From Marisa cornuarietis (taxonomy: Eukaryota; Mollusca; Gastropoda; Architaenioglossa; Ampullariidae), in the NCBI GenBank assembly GCA_004794655.1, contig SMMW01000006.1:594001-658000 (forward strand): a stretch of DNA of 64,000 nt, in the 5' to 3' direction. Every line of letters begins with the position of its first letter. Position 1 is the first letter of the stretch. The position numbers and the translations under genes are program-made. Shown here one piece after another: positions 1 through 11,692 of this stretch. The notes under the pieces were generated by a model. It was not told the DNA's origin, ran no database searches, and saw only the letters and a program-made list of their open reading frames with translations.

Positions 1-227
1 CTTTAAATCCTTGCACTTTCATAATACAGTTCATCTAAACTTTACAAACTATGTTTTAAGTGAATACTGGGAGTCATGGGTTCAGATCTCATTTTAGGCA
101 TGTTCTGTCTTTGTATGTGACACCTCTTTACAAGGTCATTTTCTTGGTCATGATATAGCCTTGGTAGCTGTCTTAGCATCAAACACCAATTCCATCCCCT
201 CCACACTACATTACTGCAATACAGTCA

Positions 228-449
228 GGCTGGGTTAGAGACCTCACTTTTCTCGGGGCCAGCTTTTACATGAGGGTAGTGCCAATCTCCTCTCCCTCGC
301 TGCCATACCTTCCCCAACCCTCTATGGAGTCAGGTACCCATTCCCGTCAGCTGGGTCGACTGGGGAAGTATGCTGGGCTTATCAGGAATTGAACCAGCAT
401 GCTCTCAGTTCAGACGCCCGCTCTAGCCACTTGGCCATCCGCTTCCCTA
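228..449 (-). mobile_element. tRNA-derived SINE copy (family S1)
   Basis: On the minus strand this begins with a tRNA-like head (GGATGGCCAAGTGGCTAGAG, an A-box-like block, then GGTTCAATTCC, a B-box-like block) and continues with a non-tRNA body that is nearly the same as the plus-strand copy at 56877-57152. A related diverged copy is at 1597-1765. The head resembles a leucine- or serine-type tRNA. The copy is not a functional tRNA because the arms do not fold fully. Pol III-transcribed SINE is the best reading. Confidence 0.8.
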
Positions 450-559
450 GGCACACACATGCACATGCACAAAATTATGCATATTCTCTTCAGCAATACC
501 TCCACACATACACACTGCATATATGTACTTGAATATTCAAAGAAACACGCACAAGCAAA

Positions 560-1530
560 GCTATACCATCATTACAATTAATATTTACTTTATTTTGCAT
601 GATGCTGTTAGTTTAGATGATTTCTAAACAACACTTCAAATTGTCTCCCTTTGCCTACAGAGCTTGTAAGCTTTGCTTTGTCTTGAGTATACTGTCCACT
701 TGAAAGAATACTTACAGTTGACTGCATTAATTGTATAAACACCTCTAACTAGCTTAGAAACATTGTAAGAACTATTATAATATGCTTGCAAAACATTTTA
801 CTAAAAATTATTTTTGTTACATCTTGATTACAGGGTCCTGGATCAATGTTTATATCAAAGCTATATTTCTTTTTCTCTTCTTGAATATATAAATATATTG
901 ACAGTACAATATTTTACAACACATACATACACATATGCTTACCTACATAAAAACATACATGCGCAGATATTATGTACACTCATAAAATCACATTCAAATC
1001 CATGTACCAGTGCTGATATATTTGCACACTACATTAAGGACTGTACTCAAATGGTGGTTGTCTCCCCATGGTCACTTAAGTTTGTTTACTGTCAAAAAAA
1101 GTTTTTAATTGTATAGGAGAAATATATGTATATGGTCTGATAGTCTATAGCATAATTTGAGAAAACCATATAATGGGAATTACAGATATGTAAAAACAAA
1201 TTATGAGGATTTTTTGTTTATCACTAGTTTTTTTCTTTATTTTCCATCTTGGTCTTAGGATCTTCCCCACTTTGCTTTGTGTTGTTGCTGCTGAATAGCT
1301 TTCAAATCCCATAAATGTGCTGCAGAAAATTGCTAAAGCATTGTCAACTTCTACTTGTCACCATCCTTAGAGTTTCTTCTTAAAAGAATGGAATATCATG
1401 AGGCAGGGTCTCCAGGGGTATTCTACCAGTTCCTCTTTACAGGCCGTGTCAAAGGCTTTGGGCTCATGGAGCTGACAAGCGGAAATGGGAAAAATAGTTA
1501 TAGTGGAGGTGGAAGGGAGATAGGAGCAAA
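560..1530. repeat. Dispersed repeat / old duplication, copy 1
   Basis: This AT-rich stretch has no convincing gene. Blocks of it recur in the same order at about 32190-32970, for example the 'TTATTTTGCATGATGCT' block, the 'GGATCAATG' plus 'GACAGTACA' blocks and the 'ATCATGAGGCAGGGTCT' block. A weaker third copy may lie at about 30640-31080. Short open frames here are not conserved between copies, so it is treated as an unclassified interspersed repeat. Confidence 0.5.
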
Positions 1531-1596
1531 AAATTTTTTAAATTGGGTTAAATTGAACTCAGCCACCATATGTGACATCATAGTAGGTCAGCTTTA

Positions 1597-1765
1597 GGTG
1601 AGTAGGTTCCTATCTCCTCTACCACACTGCCTTACCTTCCCCAACCCTCTGTAGAGTCAGGAACCCATTCCTACCCGCTGGTTCGATTGGGGGAAGTGAG
1701 CTGCACTACAGGGGTATCCGATGCCAGCATTCTATCACTCGGCCATCTTATCCCCCCTATTTATT
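1597..1765 (-). mobile_element. Diverged SINE copy (family S1)
   Basis: The body block with 'CTTCCCCAACCCTCT' followed by 'AGTCAGG' and 'ACCCATTCC' matches the SINE at 228-449 in the same orientation. The tRNA-like head is more degraded and ends near a 'CTCGGCCATCTTATCC' block. Confidence 0.6.
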
Positions 1766-1984
1766 AGAAAAAGACAGTAATCAAAGAGAATGACTTTCGT
1801 AATATTCTTCTCTATACCTACATTCTTGAAAAAGTAGGCTAAAAAGTATTTCAAACCATTGACGTAATGGATTGCTATATATTTAAATATGTTGTAGGCA
1901 GGATCTCATTGAGCAAAGTTCACTGTAGTGAAAGTACAGAGAAGACATCAGGTTATAGACTCTCTTTTAAATAGTTACCACTAC

Positions 1985-3030
1985 TGCTCTCTCTCTCTTT
2001 AACACACACACACAAGATAGAGAGAGTTATAATGTAATGTAAAATCATTTTGAAGTTATGGGGACATGTAGCTACTATGGTTAGCTAGTATATTACTTTA
2101 ACAGAAAGGTCTACACATTTGAGTTGGCCAGACCATAAAGCTCAATTATTGAATTATTATGAGGATGACACAACTGCAACAGACCAGTATGAATGAATGT
2201 TGAACAAGCATAATGAGCTGTGGAACGTGAACTATAGATGAATTTGACCATTGATGTACCTTTCAGATAAAATGTAAGCAAGCTAGGCAAAAAGGAGCTA
2301 AGCCTTTATGATGGGAATGACAAGATTGCTGGGTACACATGTACCCTGCTGGTTGGCTAGAGTCGTAAAAGATTATAAGATCGCAGTAAGACAGTTTTGT
2401 TTGTTTTTACTTTTCATTGAACTGCACCTTTATGTGCGTGACACGTTTGTAGTCAGATATACTGAAAACCATTTATTCATGTTATGAGGATACACTAAGC
2501 AATCACTCAGTAAAAGCATGAAATAATCACGTTTGTAATCATTATCAGGATAATTCTTTTGCTCATCTTGGGCAACAGAAAAGCATCATAATTTCTTATA
2601 TCCATCATCACTGCACTCCAAAGTATATTGATTTGAGACAATGTGATGCTCTATTTGTAGCTGGTGATTTTCTGAATTTGTGAGTGTAGCACTCAAATTT
2701 GGCCCCCTACATTTGTATCATCACATTGTAATACACAACTTTGCATGACTGTGCAGAGAGGTGTATAATATTGGGCAGCATTGTAAAGCCATATAAAAAT
2801 CAGGCTTTACACCAGGTCCTTGACCTTACAAACGTATTATTATAGTTCCCCTCAAAGCGGCCTAAGCTTTCTTCCTTTGCCTTTGTTTGTTGCCAAACGT
2901 GTAGGTGTAAGCCAGCAATCAAATGTATGTACTAGCAAATTTTACTAAAGGATTCATTACGACTGCAAAGAGAAAGATGGATGGGAAGAACATAAACTTC
3001 TTAAATTAACATCTGGACGTCTCTAGAACA
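1985..3030. repeat. Tandem ~1 kb duplication, unit 1
   Basis: This unit is repeated in direct orientation at about 3060-3880. Shared ordered blocks include a CT-rich start, 'GTTATGGGGACA', 'AACAGAAAGG', 'AAGCCTTTATGAT', 'CTGGGTACAC', 'CACTAAGCAATCACT' and 'GGCCTAAGC' with a following 'GCCAGCAA' block. A third, shorter copy of the first part is at about 34535-34900. No gene is visible in it. Confidence 0.6.
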
Positions 3031-3059
3031 CTACTACAATATACTTTCTCAACATAAGC

Positions 3060-3880
3060 TCTCTCTCTAAAGTTATATGAAATCCTTTGTTAGTTATGGG
3101 GACAGTACGCAAAGCTTACTGTGGCTGTTAACAGAAAGGGCTACACCATTAGACTCCGGGAGATCCTAAGAGAACATTTATTGAATGAGTCGACTGAAAC
3201 AAATCACAATCGATAAATATTGAAAAAACATAATTCTATCCGAGGAATATGATGACATAGAGATGAATATGAACTTTTATGTATCTATCAGATAAAATGT
3301 TAGGCTGAGTAGGCCTAAGCCTTTATGATACGAATGAGTATATCGCTGGGTACACTTGTATCTTGCTTTCTTGCCGAAGTCAGAACAGATGATAAGAACA
3401 CAGAAGGGCATTATGTATGACAAGAATTTTAAAAACATTGCTGCGACTTACGCCGCTGGTCAGTGCATTTTAAGGGGATTTTTTGTTTCACTTTTCATCG
3501 AACTGCCCCTTTATGTGGCTGACACCTTTGCAATCAGCCATCCCGAAAATATTTATTTGTGTCGTGAGGATAAGATACACTAAGCAATCACTGAGACAAA
3601 GCATGACATGATCGCTGTTATTGTTATCATGCACTGTCATGGTGATTATCGTGATCACATGGAACATCAAAAAGCGTCATACAAGCGATAACTCCACTCA
3701 AAACGGCCTAAGCTTTTTTTCAATTTGGCTTGTTTGTTCTTACTTCTAAAGTGTAATAGCCAGCAAACATAGACAAATTTTAAAAAGGAGTAGTTAGAAT
3801 TGCAAAAGAGGAAGACAGATTGAGAAAGACAGCTCGAACATTTCTTTACTGACATCTGGCTGTCACTGGATGGCATAACA
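3060..3880. repeat. Tandem ~1 kb duplication, unit 2
   Basis: Second copy of the unit at 1985-3030, in the same orientation, with many substitutions and some deletions. It ends near a short (CA)n tract at 3879-3897. The stretch 3900-4530 between this copy and CysR1 holds nothing recognisable. Confidence 0.6.
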
Positions 3881-4538
3881 CACACACACACACACACAGA
3901 TGTGAGAAAATGACGATGAGAATGTAGAATGAAACAAATCTTTCTTTTTTTCTCGACACAAGTAAACATTAAAACGAAGACAGAGAGCAATAAATTCAGT
4001 GGAATTTTATTCAGTTGTTTAAAACAACGCATGCCAGGGTAAAGGGAAATGAACATAAAAAACTATTTAGAGGGGATCATCTGTAGTTTATAACATTATT
4101 CACAGTTGTACATTATTGTAAATGTGCAGGGACGATACATAAACACAGCAAAAGGCACAAGAGTCTCAGCTAATTCGTAATGAACATCTCAGCATGTCAG
4201 AGATCCTATATGCGACATTTTTGTTTCATTCTATCACACACAGACAACCCCACCCCTCCAAACACCCACATCAATTCCCTCACTCTTACTCAAGCGAGAA
4301 AGCCATTCATGATATAATAAAGGGACATGTGTCGTGCATTTTAAAGACACAATACTCTTCTGGTGAGATGACGGATGGATGTCAGTATGTATGCATCTAA
4401 TAAATTTCACAATGACATATTGTGATCATTTATAAAAGCCTACAAAACCGACACGCACACAGAAAAGTTGAATGGAAAATGTTCAACACTGTTTAGAACT
4501 TTTCTAAATTTTATGGATGGTAAGTTTGTTAAGATACG

Positions 4539-4544
4539 TTTATT
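4539..4544 (-). terminator. Poly(A) signal candidate for CysR1
   Basis: AATAAA on the minus strand about 270 bases beyond the CysR1 stop codon at 4815. Its position fits the 3' end of that transcript, but AATAAA is common in AT-rich DNA. Confidence 0.4.
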
Positions 4545-4814
4545 GGTATCTCTCACGCTCTCTGCTTCAATTTGCTTGTTGTAAAAAAAAAAGAAGAAAA
4601 AGCACGCTTAAAAAAACGTGCTTTTTCAAGAACCCGCTGGACAGCGGGGTGTTCATGGCCTTGAGAATAAGGCAGGTGGCCATGAGGACCTCAGCCGTGG
4701 ACGGAGAAAGGGGGAGCCATTTACACAGCTGACAAGTCAGCGGGTGATGCTCGAGACGTCTCCATCTGATACACGGACCACGCCGACATTGTTGCTGATG
4801 TAAATGGCCCCCCG

Positions 4815-7800
4815 TTACCCTCGTTCTTCTGCTGCTGTTTCCTGTGAGCAAAGAAAGAGAATGTGATAAAACGGCCAAATACGTTCCATCAAACATATTC
4901 ATGTCATGAAACATATATACGTATATGTCTGTTTTTGTCAATGTTCTAAGAATTGACCAGGATGGAGCAAATACACATGCATGCTAATGTCCTGACAAGT
5001 ATTTCAATATTTCCGGGAAAGACAAGGCCGATCGACAGCAAAGTAAGATATTTTTTAAAGTGTCTTAAAAACATTCATAAAATATCATTTTCTCTTGAGA
5101 TTAAAAATAGAGATCATAGCTCATAGTCACGTGGCTACAGCAACTAAAGGTTTGGCTGGGTTCCAAACGAAAATATTCGAAAAGGCAATTAAGGACAATG
5201 CACATTATTATTGTTCAGTGAAAAATTAAGAAATCTTAGCTCCATCAGTAATTTTTGATCGATGCTTAGGGAAATACCATGCGTCTATGTACTTCCAGTT
5301 TTATTACAGTGAGATCTCTGTATTGTCGATATAATGCTAATGTCAATGTTCGCCATATTAGTAAGACTAGGACTTACGGTCCCCACGGACAGAAAGCCAG
5401 CTGCTTCATCTTTTGATTTTGTGGCAGCTTCAGTGTCAGAAGCAATTCCAGTGAACATTCTGGTATTTCTTAGTCTCCTAACAGATTTTTTAAAAACGAT
5501 AGTCAGTTATAGTGCAGTGACATAAATGTACTATGGAGATGGAAGTATGTACCAGGAAACATTCTCATAACTATTTGTGAGGTGGTCCGCAATAAGTAAC
5601 TTTGTGAACTCTATTCATTACCTGAGATTAAATAATATTCCATTTAGTGGGATATAAAAGCCAGAGAGATAACTGTTTCCTTGTGCATGTTGTTGATTTA
5701 TCTAGTGAAGTATATCAATGAAACTGGTATCAGTAAAAGCTGGCCGAGCCAACATTAATGGCACTGCAAATATATTTACAAAACACTTGTTATAAAAAGA
5801 GAGAGAGAGAGAGAGGTCAGTATAACTTACCGTCTCATAAGGAAGAAAATCACAGCAATAACAGCAACAATAACAGTGAGACCAATACCAAGACTTATCC
5901 CTATTATTTGGCTAGTCGTGGCTTCCTCGCTTTTTAAAACATCTGGAACATACACAAGAAACTATTTGTTTATTTGTTCATTTTACTGGATGGAGGATTG
6001 CTTCCACCTTCTGGTCATTTCTCCCTGAGAAAAGTTAAAGGTAGCTGATCCTTCTAGTATGCAATCTAAGTTCTAGTATCTAAAGTTCAGATTATTTGAT
6101 TTTTTAATCTGTTATTTTTAATATTTTGTGTTATTCCAAGACTTAAATATTGCATGTCAATTCATAGTCATGTTACATATACCTCTTTTGTCGCAAAGTC
6201 CATAAAATGTTTCCCCAATCACTGCAATTTGTAAAAAAAAAAAAAGCCCATCATGTACTCGCCTTTGGAAGACGAACCCGGAGGACACTTCACTGCAACA
6301 CTTCTTTTGTTGATATGCTTGTTGGTATCGCCAGTGATTATTGTTTCCTCTGAGAGTGAAAGAAAAAGCAGGTTCAGTACTCTTAGGATTAAAATAAGCA
6401 TGAATACCAACAGGATGTGTTCACTTTTGTCATAAAAAGTGATATATCCATTAATAAAAAATGGAAGAAAAATCTACGCAAATTTAGGTACAAACAATTC
6501 ATTCTGAGTTACATTTGTTTCGTACTCACCATTTTCACAGTCCTTTTTCTCGAGGGTTTTAATATCCGATTCAGATAGTTTGTTTTCACTTATCTCTGAA
6601 AAATATATAAGTAAAGAAACTGATAATAAAATTTTCGATATGAATCAGCAAATGTTCTCTAAATAAGTTCAGTTTTGTATACTTTGCATGGGATTCTTTA
6701 TCTCGAATAGCAGGCTTTGGCTTCTGCTCCTAGACAACGTTGCCTATAAGGAAGTTAAATTAATCAGGGTGAAGATTTATAACTGTTCATAGTACCAGCC
6801 TGTCACAATCAAGTGATCAACAAAAGTCTCTATAAATAACACATATTCTTTGGTCACAGTTTTGCCTAACTGCCGTCCATGATAGCAATTCGTAATAACG
6901 GGCTTTTCCGGATGACTAGAGAAAGCGTTAACCCTAAATCTCTTACTTCGAAACTAGGAGAACACCTTTCTTACTGTTTTATTACACTTCCACATAAAAA
7001 GAAAAAAATATGAACACAATAACTTGGTCTGCTTACGTCTACATGGGACTGGTACTTCTCCGTCGGCAGAAAGTGTGAAATTTCCCCAGGATATACAGGG
7101 AGTGGTGACATAGAAGGTGTCGCTGTCTTGTTGATCGCATTTATAACCACTTGCTGGATCACAGATGTAAAATCCAACATATCCTAACACAGCAAGAGTT
7201 TCTGTAACACGCAAAAACCAGATAATACGAGATAATTTCCAATGACTTAATTGAAACAATGTAGGGCACCAAAAAATTTTTCATGTTTTAATTTTCTGTG
7301 TATAAAAGCGCCACCTGGAAAATTTAAGAGCATAAAATAATAATAAAAATACCTTTTCTCCCGACTGCGTTATTAATCAGTCGAAAGGATCTTCCTTCTT
7401 TCGCAAGAGCTCCTTGGATTTTGCATGTGATCTTTACAGTGCAGTTTTTGGATGAAGTAACTGCACATGTACTTTGTTCACCTAGAAACATACAAAGTAT
7501 TGTGTGCAATGAGCAGCATCATTTTTACTTGGACAAAGGGTTTTTAAAATCTGACAAATTGCGTGTGTGCGTGAGAGAGAGAGAGAGAGAAACAGACATA
7601 GAGAGGAAAGATAGAGAATAACATTTCATTTCCTTGAAATGGTTCAAACTGATTTTATTTCAAACAGAAATCATTCAATATTCTGATATAGATGATGTTT
7701 TTGTCCAATGTAACAGTCGGTAAACAGTCAGATTGCAGTTATTTTAAAGATCATACCGTGCACACATGCTGCATAGACGAGCAATAGAGACAAAAGATGG

Positions 7801-7820
7801 AATATAGTCACGTGCTCCAT
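4815..7820 (-). CDS. CysR1: type I membrane protein, Cys-rich ectodomain, dibasic stalk
   Basis: Eight coding exons were read from splice sites and phases: 7757-7820, 7353-7481, 7037-7201, 6530-6595, 6263-6349, 5831-5942, 5378-5477 and 4815-4841. They sum to 750 bases, 249 residues plus stop. Residues 1-21 are a signal peptide. Exons 2-3 (about 22-119) hold seven cysteines and N-glycosylation sites. Exons 4-5 form a stalk with cysteines on both sides of a dibasic site, NKR/S at 154-157. A hydrophobic helix spans about 182-205 and is followed by RR and a 42-residue acidic tail without tyrosine. Exon 5 ends at a GC rather than GT donor. The close paralogue CysR2 has the same exon sizes in exons 2, 3 and 4. 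The domain family is not recognised. The gene is divergent to IgR1, 3.9 kb away between start codons. Skipping exon 7 would change the final frame. Confidence 0.85.
7574..7590 (+). repeat. (GA)n tract in CysR1 intron 1
   Basis: Short GA dinucleotide run inside the first coding intron of CysR1; no function is inferred. Confidence 0.6.
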
Positions 7821-8799
7821 CTTTGCACACCTGCAAACAAGGAAGAAAACATACACTTGGTTATTTTATCTAATAAAATAACAAGTAATGTATGTATTAG
7901 AAAACAGACATTTTAAGAAATAGCAAAGACAAGGCGCTTGGAAACTAAATTCAGAAGCAAACAAAAATTATTATTTCTAAGACTAAAGAATTACCTTTCT
8001 ACTGGGGCTAAAGGAAACACTATGCACGACGAACGGAAAGTTTATTTATGTATTTATTTATTTTTTTTATTTATTTATTTTGTAGTGCTCTGCTGGCACA
8101 GGAGCAGGCCCCATCCAACTGCTGCTTGTTATTAAGTGCTGTTTTTGCTTCTTTTTGATTTGTATGATTATTTAACCTTTGTCGTTTTTAAGTAATAATG
8201 TTCAAAAACGGACAGATGTCTGTTGTCTAGAATTGGCATCCTCAAGTCCAGTTCCTCCAATTATAAAAAAAAGTTTGAATGTCAAAAAAGATTTATTTCG
8301 ATTGAAGTAGAAAGGTGTGTTTGTTTTCTTTGATTCTAAGGTGACTTTTTCGAAGCAGATGAAAATAACTATTTCCTAAATGTAAACTATGTACTAAGTT
8401 TTCTTTCATTTCCGAATGCTTTACTTTCTGTATGTTTATCAGAAGGGAAGAGTGTGATTGTCTTCAATCTGAGTTGCACCAGCGCATTGTGTGAATAAAA
8501 AATAACAGATTCAGTATCAGTGCTTTTTACCTTTCAAAACTGAAAATTAAAGTATATCACTAGTGCGACAAATTAGATCGAAGTGTAACGATGTTGAGAC
8601 AAAGCTCATACACAGAACACAGGGACAAAAAATGTGTGTATTTTATTAAGAAATAAAATGAAGGAGAGGGTTCTCCCTATCTCTTTTTCCCGTTTCCTTC
8701 TTGATAAAAAACAGGGTACATTGAGAAATATAAGCATATAATCATTACTCATTACTAAATACACTTATGGTGTACATTTAACATTGAAATTATACTCAC

Positions 8800-9005
8800 G
8801 TTTGTAGACTGTATGTCCTTCAGTGTGTATTCTTTGTTTGTCTAACAGATTTGTCACCTTTTTCTTTAACTTGGTCGAAATTGTTGTGGCTTCATGTTTT
8901 CAGTGTTGCTGTGCAGGTAAATCACATTTTCCATGCCTAGCACTATTTCCTGATTAGGTTTGTAGCTGGTTTGCAGACACCTAGCGGTGAAAAAGTGCAG
9001 CGTGG
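8800..9005 (-). other. Probable 5' untranslated exon of CysR1
   Basis: A strong donor (GTGAGT on the minus strand, 8794-8799) lies just beyond 8800. The second exon opens at 7830, after a TTTGCAG acceptor, ten bases before the start codon. CysR2 has the same donor context, AAAC followed by GTGAGTAT, at 23581. The upstream end is set by the TATA box at 9032-9038 and is therefore an estimate. Confidence 0.5.
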
Positions 9006-9031
9006 TGTCTGCCGCGATCCACCCACAGGTG

Positions 9032-9060
9032 TTATATACTGTGCTCAAGCTCCGCCCCTT
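9032..9060 (-). promoter_or_regulatory. TATA box with upstream GC box, CysR1 promoter
   Basis: On the minus strand, TATATAA lies at 9032-9038, with a GC-box-like GGGGCGG about 15 bases further upstream near 9052-9060. Transcription would start near 9005 and give the leader exon that ends at the 8800 donor. This is a hand call from motif and position. Confidence 0.5.
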
Positions 9061-9190
9061 AGGTGCGCGTGACTCGGTAACAATTACACTGTTGATACAC
9101 TCATATCTGTTACCAGCCACAACAAGTGAACTGGATGTAGAAGTATTTTCTTATAGAAGCTATAAATATAGCAAAGTCTACTCAGTGCCA

Positions 9191-9238
9191 CCTGTGCGTT
9201 TGTGTGTGTGTGTGTGTGTGATAGAGAGAGAGATTGTG
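9191..9238 (+). repeat. (GT)n/(GA)n microsatellite
   Basis: Short GT run followed by a GA run in the spacer between CysR1 and IgR1. Confidence 0.7.
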
Positions 9239-9239
9239 T

Positions 9240-11530
9240 GACAGAGTGATGAGCGACCTGCATTAACATATGGAGGTGCCCAGACTATACCAGACAGACA
9301 TGTCTGCGTGCAAAGTGTACGAGATCAAGAGATATGAAAAGGGTCGATGAAAGGACGAGGGGTGGGGAAGAAGCCTAGGCCCATGGGCTTACGCCTGGCT
9401 AGTGCCGTACATGTGCACCCTGCTTTTGAATCCGTTCAAATGAATTTGCAGAAAGTAAAATACAGGGAAACATCACACTATATTTAACATCAGGGATGAA
9501 GAAGATAATACTTAGCTAGACAGTACCCAGTGTAAGCTACTATCACCTTATTTGCTTGACAAACGATGACCATATTTGTAATGTAAAATGACTAATGATC
9601 TTGATCACACTGGGGAGAGGTTGTGAAGGTCTACTTTACTAAAGAATGTTCCAGGCTCGAAGTGTGTGTGCGGTGTACGTGTGAGGTCGCCCATGCGCCG
9701 TCAACACCGACACAAGTGATCTTATTGTTGATATCAACGGTTACACACAGGTGCGGCCGACTTCCTCGTTGAAATATGTACACATACATAAGATCCTGTA
9801 TCTTTCTTCACGCTTTGTGAATCGTGTACAAAAGCTAAAATACATCAGAATTTATTGGAAGTAGTCGAATGTTTTAAAGACATGTTGCAATTTTCCCTTA
9901 GACGAAATGAATGAAATGTTATTGCCAAGTGAAAATGGTTTAAACATTTACGAAATATGGGAAATTTGAGACTTTTTCTGGACTAATTGTTTTTCAAGAC
10001 ATGACAGTCTCTTACATCTGTATTAATAATTTCAAAGCTTTCCTACTTTAATTCAGTTTTTGCAGAGCTTAGATAAAACACTATAGTAACTCTGCTACTA
10101 TTTCTTCATTTTTGTATTAGGATGGTAGTTATTCAAAAGAAGTAGAATAAAAACTGTTTCTTATAGTCATTTTTAATACTGATTTTGAGTATTAGGACTA
10201 TTTTTGTGATCTTATTGAAGGTAATGCAGGTGACAAAAGGATAGTTGGGTTCTCAGGATGTATTCGGTGAATCTTGTCGAGACCGAGTTTTTCGTCGTTC
10301 TGTCTTTAGCCTCTCACTATCAAGTCAGATTCTGGCGATGCTTCTTTTTTTGTTCTCAGACTCTCATATTCCACATGTAAGGCTGTCGTTTAGATGTGAG
10401 CTTTTTCACATTTTTATTTCTTCTTCTTGGATTTTGTGTTTTTCTTCGTTTAACACTTTGTTTTGATAGTTTTGGAGACTCATCTCGTTATGAGTTCATC
10501 TTGGATGGTGAGCCACTTATATTGCTTTCTTTAGCAGCGTTGACACTGTGTTCTAACCATGATGCTACAGATGACTTTTTGGTTGTCATAGTCTACTTTG
10601 ATAGTCCAGTAATCATTTCAATATCACCACCAATTACAGGGAAGAGCGGAGGAAGGAGATGGTTGAGTTCTGTCACATGCCCTGCCGTTGACACCCTGAA
10701 TAACTTTCGTTAACTGCTGCTGGGGTGACTAGGCTATGGTACTAGTTATCTTTACAATAAAAAGATGTGCATGTTGGGTAATTTCTGTGAACTGAATGTG
10801 TTTTCTTCTGTAGCATCGTGTGCCTGCAAAAAAATACACAAATCGCCCGAAACAAGCGCGAAATAACAGTAGACATGCTGATATAACAAAGAAAAATAAG
10901 GAAAGACATAACTGCTTAACTACAGTAATTTGTGAGAAATGTCGATTTACTGGGAATACTAACCAGAAAACCGTCCACCTTGAGTCATCTTACACTATAT
11001 AGAGAGAAGAGACATATAACAAGATATTATTTATAGGTGACACAAAGAACATACATCACTGAATGTGGTTCTTGAAGTCTGCTTGGCCAAGAATATCTCA
11101 CCTCTGCTAGAAAGTTCAAAACTAATTGTATTTTAACATCTTTTAACCATACTAGCATATGATACTTGCAGATGCAGATAGCAGCTCGTGTTTCGAGAAC
11201 TAGTATCGAACTTTAATTCCCGATTAATATTTGGGAAGTGCTTAATTAGATAGGGTGAGTTATTAGGGTTGTCTTTCTAGTACACTCTAGTACACGATTC
11301 CATGGGTAAGTTTTATGAGGTACATCGTATGGAGTCTTTTTTTTGGGGGGGAGCAGGGGGTAGAAGCAACTATCTCAGAGAGAGGCCGTCGATGGCAAGT
11401 TCAATGTATTTAATTCTTCTTGTCCCTCCATCTTTTTCCCCCTCCGCTCCATGATTTATTAGCAGTGTCTCCAATTCTCGAAGACCTATTAAGTTTTAAT
11501 ATTGTGATATTTGATTCACTACTGTTTGAT
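9240..11530. other. Divergent spacer between CysR1 and IgR1
   Basis: No supported gene. It contains a partial copy of the dispersed GGCCTAAGCC-type repeat at about 9360-9425 and otherwise AT-rich unique-looking sequence. It separates two oppositely oriented starts and probably carries regulatory DNA for both. Open frames at 10245-10713 lack splice or homology support. Confidence 0.5.
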
Positions 11531-11536
11531 TCTGAT

Positions 11537-11544
11537 TATAAATA
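11537..11544 (+). promoter_or_regulatory. TATA box candidate for IgR1
   Basis: TATAAATA lies 156 bases before the IgR1 start codon. IgR2 has a TATA-like block (TATATATTTA, 25417-25426) 160 bases before its own start, so the spacing is conserved between the paralogues. Confidence 0.5.
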
Positions 11545-11692
11545 CTTCTAGGCCAGTATCGTCTTAAACGGTTTTACAGGGAAGAACATTTTCGCTTGTC
11601 AACTTATTATTGAGTGGTGCGTTTCCGTGTCATTAGTTTCGCAGTTTTGTGTCAAGATACATTCCGGGAGGGAACTATGCAAAAATCAGAGA

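Noticed and set aside
10245..10713. Open frames in the CysR1-IgR1 spacer
   Set aside because: Low-complexity hydrophobic reading, no splice or paralogue support, and no counterpart in the second spacer.
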